Assembly (NCBI GenBank): GCA_013285425.1
Contig: CP053447.1
Location: forward strand, 2,362,001 to 2,426,000
Source: Ignavibacteriota bacterium
GTDB taxonomy: Bacteria > Bacteroidota > Ignavibacteria > Ignavibacteriales > Ignavibacteriaceae
Direction: 5' to 3'
DNA: 64,000 nucleotides
A model generated the notes under the pieces. That model saw nothing but the letters and a program-made list of their open reading frames with translations, did no database searches and was not told the DNA's origin. Both the position numbers and the translations under genes were made by a program. This document shows, piece by piece, positions 20,701 to 30,144 of this stretch (positions are counted from its first letter, which is position 1; every line of letters starts with the position of its first letter).

Positions 20701-22266
20701 TGCATTAATCAATGCGGAGCTTGTATCTCCGCTGAAATATATTGAAGAAGTTATTAAACCATTTTCAGCTTTGGAATTAATTTTTAGATCGCGTAAAAAA
20801 CTGCTTCCAAAGACTGATGAACCGGCATCAAGAGCTAATTCCATTTTCATCTTATCCGGATTGAAACCGGTTCCGCTGATTGCCAAACTAGAATTAAAGT
20901 TTGTTGGAATAGAAATAAAAGATGATAAATCAAGTTTTGAGGTTTTGAGTTTAATATCATATAACATATCTGCAGGTCTTAAATCTAACTTCGCTTCTCC
21001 TGAAAGACCACCCAGATTAGTTTTTAATGCGAACTTTGAATTAAAATTTAGCGGACCACCTTTGTAACTTAAAGTATCAAACTTAACCATACCAAGCATA
21101 TTAAATTCGGGCAAATCAAAACCTGCCAGCAGTTTATTTGGATCAGAAGGATCGAGATAAGAATCATTAAGACTTACATCAAAAAACATATTATCAACAT
21201 CAAGCAGATTTTTAAGATTTGCTTTTCCAGTCAACCTTGTATTGTTATAAAGAACATCCAGATTCTTAATCTGCAAATCACTTAAAGTACCAGAAGTTTC
21301 AATTTGTGCTGCAATTGAACCATTAAGCATATTCATTGCGGGAACAAACGTAGATATATCAGCAAAATTTAAACTTGCAGCATCCATACTTATTCTGATT
21401 GGTGCTTCAGCTAATGATTCGGTAGAAAAGTTATTCAGAAAATCTACACCCAAAACAGCAGCGTTAATTTCAACATCAGACTCATCTGTCTTCAAACGAA
21501 GTTTGTTTATACCTGCAAGATTTGGTGTAATTAAAAACGTTCCTGAAAAACTCTTTAGTTGAAAAACATCAAAGTTCGGTGAGAAAGAAAAATCATCTAT
21601 TGTTAATCTGTAATTGTATTTGTTAAGATCAGCAAATGCATTAAGCTTTAAGTTCAGATCTTTAATTCTCAAATCACTTGTATTGAAATCCGGGTAAGAA
21701 GCAGTACTTCCAATTTTATCAAATTTCTGCAAAGAAAAATCAACATCGGTAAGTGCAAAATCTGCTGCTTCAATTGTAAAAGGAAACTCTGAACTGGTTG
21801 TGTCTTCAGGTTCATCTGATGATGGAAATATTTTAAGTAGATTTAATTGACCATCCTCTTCTTCAACTAATTTTATTTGTGCACTTTTAAGTTCAAATTT
21901 TCTTACATAAATATTTTTGAACAATATTTTTAACGGACTTGTTCTAAGCTCTATTTTGTCAGCGGAAACTACAGTATCATTCTGCAAAGTAGATAATGTG
22001 GTATTTTTAATTATCAGTGAAGTAAATATTGTCCCTTCAATTTCTCCAATTGAAAGTTTTCCATTGATTTCATCATTAACAGTTTCAACTACAAAATCAC
22101 GAAGCCAGCTTTTAAAGAAAGAAGTTTGAGAAACTCCGAAGAAGATCATCAAGAGCATAAAAATAAACAGGAATGTAAAAATGAAAATATTAACACCGTA
22201 TCGTAAAGCTTTTCTGCCTTTACCGATTATCTTATTCCCCTCTTGCTGTAACTTTTCTTTTTTCAC
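17776..22266 (-). CDS. tamB: TamB-like translocation/assembly protein (DUF490)
   Basis: 1496-aa inner-membrane-anchored, periplasm-spanning protein of the AsmA/TamB superfamily, thought to carry phospholipids between membranes or help barrel proteins insert. One N-terminal helix (about residues 22-47, IFIFTFLFIFMLLMIFFGVS) anchors it. Hundreds of residues of repetitive beta-structure follow, and the DUF490 domain fills roughly the last 350 residues, ending in an outer-membrane-like strand GGLKYNFEF. It starts 5 bases after rfaE2, linking it to LPS core synthesis. Confidence 0.9.
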   Translation of the reverse strand: MKKEKLQQEGNKIIGKGRKALRYGVNIFIFTFLFIFMLLMIFFGVSQTSFFKSWLRDFVVETVNDEINGKLSIGEIEGTIFTSLIIKNTTLSTLQNDTVVSADKIELRTSPLKILFKNIYVRKFELKSAQIKLVEEEDGQLNLLKIFPSSDEPEDTTSSEFPFTIEAADFALTDVDFSLQKFDKIGSTASYPDFNTSDLRIKDLNLKLNAFADLNKYNYRLTIDDFSFSPNFDVFQLKSFSGTFLITPNLAGINKLRLKTDESDVEINAAVLGVDFLNNFSTESLAEAPIRISMDAASLNFADISTFVPAMNMLNGSIAAQIETSGTLSDLQIKNLDVLYNNTRLTGKANLKNLLDVDNMFFDVSLNDSYLDPSDPNKLLAGFDLPEFNMLGMVKFDTLSYKGGPLNFNSKFALKTNLGGLSGEAKLDLRPADMLYDIKLKTSKLDLSSFISIPTNFNSSLAISGTGFNPDKMKMELALDAGSSVFGSSFLRDLKINSKAENGLITSSIYFSGDTSSALINADIDFTNSNDPSYEIKGRLNEINLARLLSDSSLESDINLSFDVSGQGFDPDSIDLFLVTDIKNTKFSDFDIDSTRVILDVRRNDNGNKIVNLISDIADFTINGNFELTTLGSVFSREAEILNKNITDRYLSVFDSNSVNFDKNVSVENNINEKIQDFAFTYLLDFKESVKIAFGKSTIELDGLVSGKISSKDEQLLLDMDSDFGYLKFLTSKDVYFLINTSLDFNLSNSFNLNDNDVLEAGLKLTSDRIYAGSNLYNLDAELNVDNNKLNSRIKVDIEKNLKTDLTANIRAGDQKLFLEIPALQIIYNALEIKNSGNIEIAYHDKTISFDRFLLDVAGAELEISGQSGFEGNHEANISLKSLEGEKVIEGLLAGKPERKIQSDINLSGSLTGNFSDPVFNINASIEGITYGNSNFGSLFSVFDYENNSLNTDIRLLDSTLNFNDPALTVNGYIPLTLSSSSDSVERSERSINLSIESDEFDLSSLKDIIPFVQFNKGKLETEIDLSGTLSQPIAMGYFSINDASFKVTNNNLDYNLQTKVWIDDEDVTIEKIELKNAAGTKNGGTLTGNGFVKLNEFKLDSTFLTFSGELKVLDQISKTASPIVYGDVAIRIRDAVTYSANKNFSYLNLPIDVTTADLIVPLSSSAYSSSSGFIYKYEQQDLIRDQLESELDSIISARIKKDSINSITAASTKFNYTVDIKLVTEAEIVVILSKELDQKFLVMLGGDFFLQSFEGKQKSGGELTLLPGSTLSFIKSFDATGNIKFDKIDDPIVNITSTYKDYYSPPGNGTGQSEQEVAVKIKLKGPLSELNKNFISDEDNVGVYMGRQNIDEDKKDPSKNVTDAMFFILQGKFPNDENVTEQDKNLFASTATSLAGSLIGSVLNKYFDDYVKGFQLRQTATETKFNLIGKAGKLRYEIGGSTEVLQDLSRANVRLEYPLTQRFQLRLERKESENESSSFNNPLFFEGGLKYNFEF

Positions 22267-22271
22267 AGATC

Positions 22272-22745
22272 TTAAAAGCGGTCTTTTATAAGTTGAATAA
22301 TTTTTGAGGTGGATTGATCATTTACAAACGTGATTGTTTGGACTTTACCGCCATTAGCTTCTACAATATCTCTTCCAACAATTTTATCGATTGACCAATC
22401 AGCGCCTTTAACCAATATATCAGGTAATAATTCATTAATAATTTCTGCGGGAGTATCTTCTTCAAAAAAAGTTACATAATCCACAGGTTTAAGATTGGAA
22501 ACAATAAAAGCTCTTTCTTCCTGCTTTAAGATTGGTCTTTTATCTCCTTTAATCCGCTTTACTGATTGATCAGAATTCAATGCAACTATAAGAATATCAC
22601 CCAATTCTTTTGCTTTAACAAGATAATCAACATGTCCGGAATGAATTAGATCAAAACAGCCGTTTGTAAATACAACTTTTTTGTTTTCCTGTTTTAATCT
22701 ATTACGAATCTCTTTTATTTCTTTAATTGATTTAATACTGTTCAT
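22272..22745 (-). CDS. rfaE2: D-glycero-beta-D-manno-heptose 1-phosphate adenylyltransferase
   Basis: 157-aa nucleotidyltransferase that makes ADP-heptose for the LPS inner core. The cytidylyltransferase motif FTNGCFDLIHSGHVDYL contains HxGH; ALNSDQSVKRIKGDKRP and the KGADW segment are typical. In E. coli this is the C-terminal half of HldE; here it is a separate gene whose start overlaps the rfaE1 stop by four bases (ATGA). Confidence 0.93.
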   Translation of the reverse strand: MNSIKSIKEIKEIRNRLKQENKKVVFTNGCFDLIHSGHVDYLVKAKELGDILIVALNSDQSVKRIKGDKRPILKQEERAFIVSNLKPVDYVTFFEEDTPAEIINELLPDILVKGADWSIDKIVGRDIVEANGGKVQTITFVNDQSTSKIIQLIKDRF

Positions 22746-23737
22746 TTATTTTCTCTTATAATAGTATTAAACAGTTTATCAATTTCAATAGGTACAATTC
22801 CAACTTCTTCACAAACCAATCCTCCGGCATAATTTGCAAGGAAAGATGCTTCATAAATATCTGCTCCTGCTGCAAGTGCAATAGTTAATGTTGAAATAAC
22901 CGTATCACCGGCGCCTGATACATCAGCAACTTTTCTTGCTTTTGTAGGCATTCTCATCTCCGGTTTATCTCTTTCAAAAACAGCTATACCGCCCTCGCCA
23001 AGAGTTAATAAAACATTTTTTGCGTTTAGTTTTTTTAATAAAGTATTTCCTGCAACAGAAATATCAATATCAGTCTTAATTTTCATTCCAAGAATATCTT
23101 CAGCTTCTTTTCTGTTCGGTTTAATTACTGTAACATTTTTATATTCAAAAAAATTATTAAACTTTGGATCAACCGTAATGATTACATTATTTTTATTGGC
23201 AAGCTTAATAAGCTGTGTAATCATTGATGCTGATAGTACTCCCTTATTATAATCCTGCAAAATAATTCCATCCAGACTCTTGATTAGGTTTTTCATATAA
23301 TCAAAAATTTTATTTTGAATGGTCTTATTCAGAACTTCTTTATTTTCTTTATCAATACGAACTATATGCTGGCTGTCTGCTATTACTCTTGTTTTGGTTG
23401 TTGTCGGTCTCGAGTCATCTTCAATTATTCCATTACGATTAATTTTTTGATCGTTTAATAATGAATTAAAAATTGTACCGTAATTATCATAACCAATAAC
23501 ACCTATCGGTTCAGCTATACCGCCTAAGGTATTAATATTTAATGCGCAATTTGCTGCCCCGCCGAATCTGTAAAATTCACTCTCCACTTCAAGCACAGGG
23601 ACAGGTGCTTCGGGCGAAATCCTTTTAACATCACCCCAGAAATAAATATCAAGCATCATATCACCAACTATGGCAATTCGCTTACCTTTGAATCTGTTTT
23701 TTAGCTGAAGCAATCTCTTTGAAGAAATCTTATTCAT
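22742..23737 (-). CDS. rfaE1: D-glycero-beta-D-manno-heptose-7-phosphate kinase
   Basis: 331-aa PfkB-family sugar kinase phosphorylating heptose 7-phosphate at C1. MLDIYFWGDVKRISPEAPVPV and RFGGAANCALN near the start are diagnostic of RfaE1; DVSGAGDTVIS is the PfkB anion-hole and catalytic Asp motif. First gene of the run rfaE1-rfaE2-tamB-rnr-surface antigen. An inverted repeat (AAACCAGA/TCTGGTTT, 23742-23769) lies just before the ATG. Confidence 0.93.
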   Translation of the reverse strand: MNKISSKRLLQLKNRFKGKRIAIVGDMMLDIYFWGDVKRISPEAPVPVLEVESEFYRFGGAANCALNINTLGGIAEPIGVIGYDNYGTIFNSLLNDQKINRNGIIEDDSRPTTTKTRVIADSQHIVRIDKENKEVLNKTIQNKIFDYMKNLIKSLDGIILQDYNKGVLSASMITQLIKLANKNNVIITVDPKFNNFFEYKNVTVIKPNRKEAEDILGMKIKTDIDISVAGNTLLKKLNAKNVLLTLGEGGIAVFERDKPEMRMPTKARKVADVSGAGDTVISTLTIALAAGADIYEASFLANYAGGLVCEEVGIVPIEIDKLFNTIIRENK

Positions 23738-23886
23738 TGATAAACCAGAATAGTTAATAAATCTGGTTTAAAAATAGCTATAAAAAAAGTTGGTAAAAAG
23801 CATGAATAAAGTCAGTAAAACCTGCACTTCAATTTATCACACCTGATAGTTTAGATACGGAATGCTTGTATTAAAACAAATTTCAA

Positions 23887-24825
23887 TTAAAGAAGAAAAT
23901 CAATTTGTGCTGATGGCATAATTAAAAATACTTTATTACTTGTTATTGCTAATTCATTTACCATTTTAGCTGAAACAACCAATCTGAAATGCTGCCCAAG
24001 ATCAAATGCCATACCTGCATTGAGATACAAAAATCCAGCCGATAAGTCTGATCGTTTATCAACCTGTGTATAACTTCCGAAAACAGGAACAAAGGGAAAA
24101 TACTGATAGCTGTAGCTGCCCGGTTCATATCCCAAAAGATTTTGTATAAAATAACCTCCGGCAACATACCAGTTTATGAAACATGAATCATAGGATGAAT
24201 TTATGGTTAGTGTAGCAAACGGATTTATGTTTGTAATTTTTCCCATATCAGCAAAAAATGACACAAATTCCGTTGTTCCCCAGTAAGAACTGGTTCTGGT
24301 ACGAACAATAGTTAAAGCATCAAAACTGTATTCCTGAATTGTTACTCCAATATCAAGTCTTACATTTGGATTTCCATTGTTTGTATGAAGTCCAATTCCA
24401 ATATTACCGCCAAGCAGATTTTTATCACCTCCACCAGATAAATTCATACCGCCAAATAATGATATTCCATTAAACAACATAAAATCCAAATCTAAACCAG
24501 CAGTATATCTGTAAGGTTTCCACTGGAAGTTTTTGCTCTTTGCTTTATAATAAATACTATCATTAAATGTTAAAGTATGTGGATATCGCCCACCGGTTGA
24601 TGAAATGATTTCATCAGTCTCTGTTAATATTGAAAAGCGCGGGGAGATGGTTATATCACCAGCTTCTTTATTTATATTTAAATGTGTAGGTGGTGTAATT
24701 ATTGGCGCATCAACCTTTACATCACCCAAATAGATTGTTTCCTCTACCTTTATTGCACATCCCAAAAGGGAAAAAGCAACTGTTATTACTGATAAATTTA
24801 TAACTAATTTATTTACGGTTTTCAT
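23887..24825 (-). CDS. Lipoprotein, probable outer-membrane beta-barrel
   Basis: 312-aa protein of unknown function. The signal ends in the lipobox LLGC (Cys near residue 23). After about residue 90 the sequence alternates hydrophobic and polar residues with frequent Gly and aromatic residues (GISLFGGMNLSGGG, IGIGLHTNN), and it ends AQIDFLL, as barrel proteins do. Length and pattern fit a Bacteroidota porin-like barrel. Its upstream region holds a spaced inverted repeat (TGACAACA...TGTTGTCA). Confidence 0.65.
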   Translation of the reverse strand: MKTVNKLVINLSVITVAFSLLGCAIKVEETIYLGDVKVDAPIITPPTHLNINKEAGDITISPRFSILTETDEIISSTGGRYPHTLTFNDSIYYKAKSKNFQWKPYRYTAGLDLDFMLFNGISLFGGMNLSGGGDKNLLGGNIGIGLHTNNGNPNVRLDIGVTIQEYSFDALTIVRTRTSSYWGTTEFVSFFADMGKITNINPFATLTINSSYDSCFINWYVAGGYFIQNLLGYEPGSYSYQYFPFVPVFGSYTQVDKRSDLSAGFLYLNAGMAFDLGQHFRLVVSAKMVNELAITSNKVFLIMPSAQIDFLL

Positions 24826-24850
24826 AATAACACCTTAAAGAGATTTCCAA

Positions 24851-24885
24851 TGACAACATAGCAGATATTTATTCCATTGTTGTCA
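24851..24885. promoter_or_regulatory. Inverted repeat upstream of the barrel lipoprotein gene
   Basis: TGACAACA (24851-24858) and TGTTGTCA (24878-24885) form a perfect 8-base inverted repeat 19 bases apart, 25-60 bases before the start codon at 24825. Spacing of nearly two helical turns between half-site centres suggests a dimeric regulator's operator. A TTGACA on the minus strand overlaps the distal arm. No regulator is assigned. Confidence 0.4.
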
Positions 24886-24952
24886 AAATGATGTCAAAGA
24901 AATGTAAATAATTGCATAAATCAAATTCAAATTTTATTGAAATAATAAAACT

Positions 24953-26032
24953 TTACTTTTGAAGTTTGGTAAATGAATTTGCAACTTTGAGTTTAATTAG
25001 TCCATCTGCACTTCCTATCCATAGATAGACTCCATCAAAAAAGAGTGCGGAGATATTTGAAGTTGTGAGTTTAAGTTCAGCAAGATCAATTGGTGAAACT
25101 TTTCTCGTAATTCGGTTAATTAGAAACAATCCTTTGCCGTATTCTTCCTTATCATTTTTTTTAAATTCATAAACAGCAGCCCAAATATAATTTCCAGTTC
25201 TGGCTAAAGCATAAATGCCGTTACCAGCAATACCGTTTGCTTTCGAAATCCTATCCCATTTTAATTTTCTGTCCCAGATATAAATACCTCCGGGGTTATA
25301 ATCAGGTTGTTCTTTAGTAACAAATTCATCTGTACCAAACCATATTTCTTTGGGCATAAAAACAAAATCAGTAACTGAAACTGATGTTCCTTCTGCATTA
25401 AAGTTGCGCCCATTATTTTTAAAATAAGACCAGGCAGATTTATTATCTAACTTTTGTTTGTTTAAGAATTTGTGAACGCCAGATTCTGCACCAAACCAAA
25501 CAACACTATCGCCTTCAAATGAAATAGTATTAAAGTTATTTGTTTTTTCATCACCATCCTGAACACGATTATAGTCAGTAAACTTGTTTGCTTTTACATC
25601 AAAGACAGTAACATTCCTGAATCTTCCAATCCATAATCTGTTTTTCTTTTCATCAAATTTCAGACTTCTAATCCAGTTACCAAATTCACCACCTTGTGCA
25701 AATTTTCTCTTCGTCCATTTTTTTGTTTTTTTGGAATAAATAAATAGCCCCTCACTTGCACCAGCCCACACAAAATCCTTACTAGCAGCTACACAATGAA
25801 AAAGATCATTTTCAAGGTTACCGGTTTTACTTGAATAGTTAGTCCACTTACCATCTTTTAATGAATACTGATAAATACCCTGTCCATAAGTTGCAACCCA
25901 CAGATAGCCGCCTTCTTGTTTAATATCAGTGATTCTCGCACCTTCAAGAAATGATTGAACTTCGATCTGGGCAAGGCTTTCAGAGGCTAAAAGTATGCCG
26001 ATTAAAATTATTATTTTTATTAAAAGATTCAT
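24953..26032 (-). CDS. Exported two-component-regulator-type beta-propeller protein
   Basis: About 359 aa. A cleavable signal (MNLLIKIIILIGILLASESLAQ) follows the ATG at 26032, which I prefer over the longer frame from 26065. The rest is a set of blades with repeated W.GT/W.G motifs (YLWVATYGQGIYQYS, VWAGASEGLFIYS, RLWIGRFRNVTVFD, YLWIGSADGLIKLK), the ligand-binding propeller otherwise found in front of hybrid histidine kinases. No kinase domain is attached. It follows lplA by about 40 bases on the same strand. Confidence 0.7.
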   Translation of the reverse strand: MNLLIKIIILIGILLASESLAQIEVQSFLEGARITDIKQEGGYLWVATYGQGIYQYSLKDGKWTNYSSKTGNLENDLFHCVAASKDFVWAGASEGLFIYSKKTKKWTKRKFAQGGEFGNWIRSLKFDEKKNRLWIGRFRNVTVFDVKANKFTDYNRVQDGDEKTNNFNTISFEGDSVVWFGAESGVHKFLNKQKLDNKSAWSYFKNNGRNFNAEGTSVSVTDFVFMPKEIWFGTDEFVTKEQPDYNPGGIYIWDRKLKWDRISKANGIAGNGIYALARTGNYIWAAVYEFKKNDKEEYGKGLFLINRITRKVSPIDLAELKLTTSNISALFFDGVYLWIGSADGLIKLKVANSFTKLQK

Positions 26033-26071
26033 TTGTTTAAATACGTGGGAAGTAATAAATAACAAAACTGC

Positions 26072-26824
26072 TCAGGCAATAAAACTAATTTCGAGTTCTG
26101 TTTGTTCTGTTTCTTCAAATTTACAATCGAAATGCTTTTCAAAACCTTTTTTTACAAATATACTCAATCTATTATAATCAATTTCATTTTTTAGTTCACT
26201 TTGCAGATCAGTTGTTGTGTTGATTTCATTTAATATTTCATTTTTCTTATCGTCGTTAACATTAAGATATTCTACAATATTTTGATAATAACTACCGCAG
26301 AGTATTGATCCTTGATGCAAGACAACATTGTCAAATTTTCTTTGACTGCTTCTTACAAGTTTTTTTTCATTTAGATATATCTCAGTTTTCATAGATGATA
26401 CATCGCTGATCTCATCAATATTGAATTTATTAGAGTCTGACAGGTTATTCTTAAGTTCAATCTCACTTAATTTAGGATCAAACATAATTAACCCTTTTCT
26501 TAGGGCTGTATTGATTTCAATATTAAAATTTTCCCTCGAAATATTATCATCGATTAAATAAATAACTGAATAAGCTAATTCCATTGCATGCATAAAAGCA
26601 CTTCCGCCGGTTGGTCTTTTGACAATATCGATCATATTATACTTTGCTTTTTTAAGATCAATCTCATCCTCCGATAGATTATTTCCAAAAGAGATACAGC
26701 AGGGATGCCATCGGTATAACCTCAGATATATATTATCTGGTTCAATGTTTTCAGATAAAAATAGATCAAAGTCCATATTGAATCTGCCGCTGTTCAATCC
26801 GGAGTTAAGAAACTTCCAGTTCAT
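26072..26824 (-). CDS. lplA: Lipoate-protein ligase A family protein
   Basis: 250-aa member of the biotin/lipoate ligase fold. RPTGGSAFMHAMELAYSVI matches the RRxTGGGAxxHxxxLxYS motif and LNEKKLVRSSQRKF the lysine-bearing segment that binds lipoyl-AMP. Members attach lipoate, or octanoate, to lipoyl domains; which reaction is used here cannot be told. The start overlaps the lpxA stop by four bases (ATGA), so it is translated with the lipid A genes. Confidence 0.8.
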   Translation of the reverse strand: MNWKFLNSGLNSGRFNMDFDLFLSENIEPDNIYLRLYRWHPCCISFGNNLSEDEIDLKKAKYNMIDIVKRPTGGSAFMHAMELAYSVIYLIDDNISRENFNIEINTALRKGLIMFDPKLSEIELKNNLSDSNKFNIDEISDVSSMKTEIYLNEKKLVRSSQRKFDNVVLHQGSILCGSYYQNIVEYLNVNDDKKNEILNEINTTTDLQSELKNEIDYNRLSIFVKKGFEKHFDCKFEETEQTELEISFIA

Positions 26825-27597
26825 TTTCCAATAATTCCTCTTTTGCTCGATTTAACAAAAGATACTATCTCTTTAACATAATTATTATTCGATAATTCTG
26901 ATTCAACTCTTGCTATTCCTTCAGATACATTTAATCCAGAGTTATAAATATAATCGTAAGCTTTCTTTAATGTTTCAATATCTTTGTTACTAAAACCTCT
27001 TCTTCTTAAGCCAACTACATTCAATCCTTCAAACTTCATAGGTGTTCTTCCGCAAAGAACAAAAGGCGGAACATCTTTAACCGCAACCGAGTTAACACTC
27101 ATCATAACGTGCTTACCAACATTGCAAAACTGATGAATACCGCACATTCCACCAAGGATTGCCCAATCATCCACCTGAACATGTCCGGCAAGCTGAACTC
27201 CATTTGCGAGGATAACATTATCACCAACAATACAATCATGAGCTACATGCGAATAAGCCATAATCAAACATCTATACCCTACTCTTGAAAAACCGGTTTC
27301 TTTTGTACCTCTGTGCAAAGTAGCAAATTCGTGAATTACTGTATCATCACCTATATAAAAATATGAAGGTTCATTTTCAAACTTCAAATCCTGCGGAACA
27401 TGCGCAACAGAAGCTGATTGTTTTATCTTAACTCTGTTTCCAATTCTTGCACCATTATAAATAACAACCGATGGTCCGATCTGACAATCATTCCCGATTT
27501 CAACATCTTCCTCAATAATTGCATAAGGTGCAATAGTAATATTATCACCAAGTTTAGCTTTACTGTTTACAATAGCGGTAGGGTGAATATTATTCAT
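26821..27597 (-). CDS. lpxA: Acyl-ACP--UDP-N-acetylglucosamine O-acyltransferase
   Basis: First enzyme of lipid A synthesis, a trimer of left-handed beta-helices. From ATG 27597 (MNNIHPTAIV) it has about 258 aa, the usual length; a longer frame from 27630 would overlap lpxC-fabZ. Hexapeptide repeats run from about residue 5 to 185; the catalytic His lies in MAYSHVAHDC and the ruler region in GGMCGIHQFCNVG. The stop of lpxC-fabZ is one base upstream. Confidence 0.95.
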   Translation of the reverse strand: MNNIHPTAIVNSKAKLGDNITIAPYAIIEEDVEIGNDCQIGPSVVIYNGARIGNRVKIKQSASVAHVPQDLKFENEPSYFYIGDDTVIHEFATLHRGTKETGFSRVGYRCLIMAYSHVAHDCIVGDNVILANGVQLAGHVQVDDWAILGGMCGIHQFCNVGKHVMMSVNSVAVKDVPPFVLCGRTPMKFEGLNVVGLRRRGFSNKDIETLKKAYDYIYNSGLNVSEGIARVESELSNNNYVKEIVSFVKSSKRGIIGK

Positions 27598-27598
27598 T

Positions 27599-29011
27599 TC
27601 ATTCTTCTGCTTTCTTTGGTCTATCAACAATACCAGCCATAAAATCTGCTTCAGCTACAAGTATATCATCAACATAAACTTTACCAGCCATAGTAAATAT
27701 CTTGGATTTTTTCTGCAGCATTTCAACTTCCAAAAATAGTTGGTCGCCGGGAACAACCGGTTTACGGAATTTTGCATTGTTTATCTGCATAAAGTAAACC
27801 AGCTTTTCTTCAAAATCAGGAAGTGAATTCAGTAAAAGGATTCCGCCTGTCTGAGCCATTGCTTCTATAATCAATACACCCGGCATCACTGGCTGTCCCG
27901 GGAAATGTCCCTGAAAAAAAGGCTCATTTACTGTAACACACTTTACACCAATAACTTTTTTCTCAACTTCAAGATGTACTATTTTATCAACTAACAGAAA
28001 CGGATATCTGTGCGGAAGTATTCTGCTGATGGCATTAACATCAAATACAATTCCCTCTTTTTTAACAAACTGAAATTTCTTTACTAATTTTTTCTGCTGA
28101 TAAAGTTTTCTAATTTGTTTTGCAAATTCAACATTTGCTTTATGTCCGGGACGAGCTGCAAGAATCTGAGCTTTAATCGGAACACCAATTAATGCAAGGT
28201 CACCAATTAAATCCAAAAGTTTATGTCTTACAGGTTCATTTTTATAACGAAGTTCTTTATTGTTTAGAATCCCTTTTTCACCCAGGGTAAATTTATCTTT
28301 AATACCAATCCGCGCTCCAAGGTTATCAAGCTGCTCTTGATTTAACTGGCGATCAACAATTACTACCGCATTATCAAGATCGCCGCCTTTAATCAGACCC
28401 TGATCTGCCAAATCTTCCACTTCGCTTAAAAAACAAAAAGTTCTTGCAGATGCAAACTCTGTAACAAACTCTTTGTCAAGATCAAACAGCCCTGTATGCT
28501 GACTGCCAAGTGCAGGATTTTGATAATCAACCATTACTGTTAATCTATATTTATCGAGTGGAAGAGCAACAATATCAACTTGTCTTGCAGCATCTGAATA
28601 CATTACAGTTTCATCGATAATAAGATAATCTTTCGGAGCATCCTGCTGTTCAATTCCGGCTACCAATAAAGCATTAACATAGGATATTGCGCTGCCGTCA
28701 CCAATAGGTGGTTCCATACCATCAAGCTCAACATTAATATTATCGATCTGAAGCCCTGCAATTGCCGCCAAAACATGTTCTACAGTATGAACTTTTGCCT
28801 CACCTATACCTATTGTTGTACCTCTGGAAATATCAACAACATTATCTGCAATTGCAGGTATTTCCGGATTTCCACCAAGATCAACACGAATAAATTTAAT
28901 CCCGGAATTTATTGGTGCGGGTTTAAAAGTCATTGTACATTCTGTACCGGTGTGTAAACCAATTCCACTTAAAGAAACAGCTTTCGAGATAGTTCTCTGT
29001 AGTTCTACCAT
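27599..29011 (-). CDS. lpxC-fabZ: Bifunctional UDP-3-O-acyl-N-acetylglucosamine deacetylase / 3-hydroxyacyl-ACP dehydratase
   Basis: 470-aa fusion typical of Bacteroidota and relatives. The N-terminal LpxC part (about 1-310) carries the zinc ligands: His in VHTVEHVLAAI and HKLLDLIGDLAL, and the catalytic His in RPGHKANVEF. The FabZ hot-dog domain follows (about 320-465) with LPHRYPFLLVD and the catalytic stretch GHFPGQPVMPGVLIIEAMAQ. It joins lipid A synthesis with provision of hydroxyacyl chains. lpxD lies about 90 bases upstream. Confidence 0.96.
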   Translation of the reverse strand: MVELQRTISKAVSLSGIGLHTGTECTMTFKPAPINSGIKFIRVDLGGNPEIPAIADNVVDISRGTTIGIGEAKVHTVEHVLAAIAGLQIDNINVELDGMEPPIGDGSAISYVNALLVAGIEQQDAPKDYLIIDETVMYSDAARQVDIVALPLDKYRLTVMVDYQNPALGSQHTGLFDLDKEFVTEFASARTFCFLSEVEDLADQGLIKGGDLDNAVVIVDRQLNQEQLDNLGARIGIKDKFTLGEKGILNNKELRYKNEPVRHKLLDLIGDLALIGVPIKAQILAARPGHKANVEFAKQIRKLYQQKKLVKKFQFVKKEGIVFDVNAISRILPHRYPFLLVDKIVHLEVEKKVIGVKCVTVNEPFFQGHFPGQPVMPGVLIIEAMAQTGGILLLNSLPDFEEKLVYFMQINNAKFRKPVVPGDQLFLEVEMLQKKSKIFTMAGKVYVDDILVAEADFMAGIVDRPKKAEE

Positions 29012-29101
29012 TATTCTTCCATTATTTTATAAAATTGCTGAAAAAATAGTAAGATAGCTAACGAAATACAATCTGAAGTAAGATAGCAGAGCAAATAAAA
29101 A

Positions 29102-30139
29102 TCAGCCAAGTTTTTCTTTAAGTTTATTAATCTCTATTTGCAGTTCGGTTATCTTTTGTGCATAGTTTGGAAGGTTATGAACATGTGCGTTTAATTTTTG
29201 AGCAGTCTTTAAATCTCTTACCGGTGAACCAAGATAATAGCCCGGTTTAGTAATCGATTTGGAAACCCCTGATTGTGCGGTAATAACAACATTATCTGCA
29301 AGCTCAATATGCCCTACTAGTCCAGCCTGTCCAGCAAGAATACAATGATTACCAACTTTTGTACTGCCGGATATTCCGCTTTGAGCTGAGATGGCTGAGT
29401 GCTCACCAATTACAACATTATGTGCTATTTGTACAAGATTATCAATCTTACATCCCCGCTTAATAACAGTTGAACCAAAAGCTGCTCTATCAACAGAAAC
29501 ATTAGAACCTATTTCAACATCATCTTCAATAATTACATTACCTATCTGCGGAATCTTTATATATTCACCTTTCTCGTTTGTACTATAACCAAAACCATCG
29601 CTTCCGATTACCGAATTATTATGGATTATTACATTGTTTCCAACGATAATATTTTCTCTTATACTAACATTGGAATAGATAATGTTATTATTTCCTATAA
29701 TAGTATTATCCATTATAGTTGAGTTATGAAGAATTATTGTATCATCGCCAATTGTACAATTTGCAGAGACCACAACATATTTACCAATGGATACATTTTT
29801 ACCAAGTTTAGCTGAAGGATGTATAGATGCGGTAGAATCAATACCAGAAATATTTATTACGGGAGTAAAAAACTTTCTGACGATATCAAAAAAAGCTTTA
29901 TCGGGGTAATCACATTCAATATATGTAATATCATCACGGGTTTTATTAAATCCGGTTTTTACAATTATTGCACTTGCTTTTGTATCGGCGAAAAATTTCT
30001 CATAAGTCGGCAGATAAAGAAAAGTAAGATCGCCTTGTGCTGCTTCCTGAATCTTTGCTACATTATTTATTAAAACAGAACTATCACCGGATACTTTTCC
30101 GCTGGTTAAAGAAGCAATTTCACTGATACTAATTTTCAT
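29102..30139 (-). CDS. lpxD: UDP-3-O-(3-hydroxyacyl)glucosamine N-acyltransferase
   Basis: 345-aa lipid A enzyme. The N-terminal uridine-binding domain (about 1-100) is followed by hexapeptide repeats ([20 protein letters not shown] and on). The catalytic His is in [10 protein letters not shown] and the IGSDGFGY motif is present. The C-terminal helix ([16 protein letters not shown]) is a trimerising coiled coil. It lies 5 bases after the second ompH gene. Confidence 0.95.
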   Translation of the reverse strand: MKISISEIASLTSGKVSGDSSVLINNVAKIQEAAQGDLTFLYLPTYEKFFADTKASAIIVKTGFNKTRDDITYIECDYPDKAFFDIVRKFFTPVINISGIDSTASIHPSAKLGKNVSIGKYVVVSANCTIGDDTIILHNSTIMDNTIIGNNNIIYSNVSIRENIIVGNNVIIHNNSVIGSDGFGYSTNEKGEYIKIPQIGNVIIEDDVEIGSNVSVDRAAFGSTVIKRGCKIDNLVQIAHNVVIGEHSAISAQSGISGSTKVGNHCILAGQAGLVGHIELADNVVITAQSGVSKSITKPGYYLGSPVRDLKTAQKLNAHVHNLPNYAQKITELQIEINKLKEKLG

Positions 30140-30144
30140 CCGAT

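Noticed and set aside
23742..23769. Terminator before rfaE1
   Set aside because: The AAACCAGA/TCTGGTTT inverted repeat has no T-run and sits directly upstream of the start codon; it may be an operator or chance.
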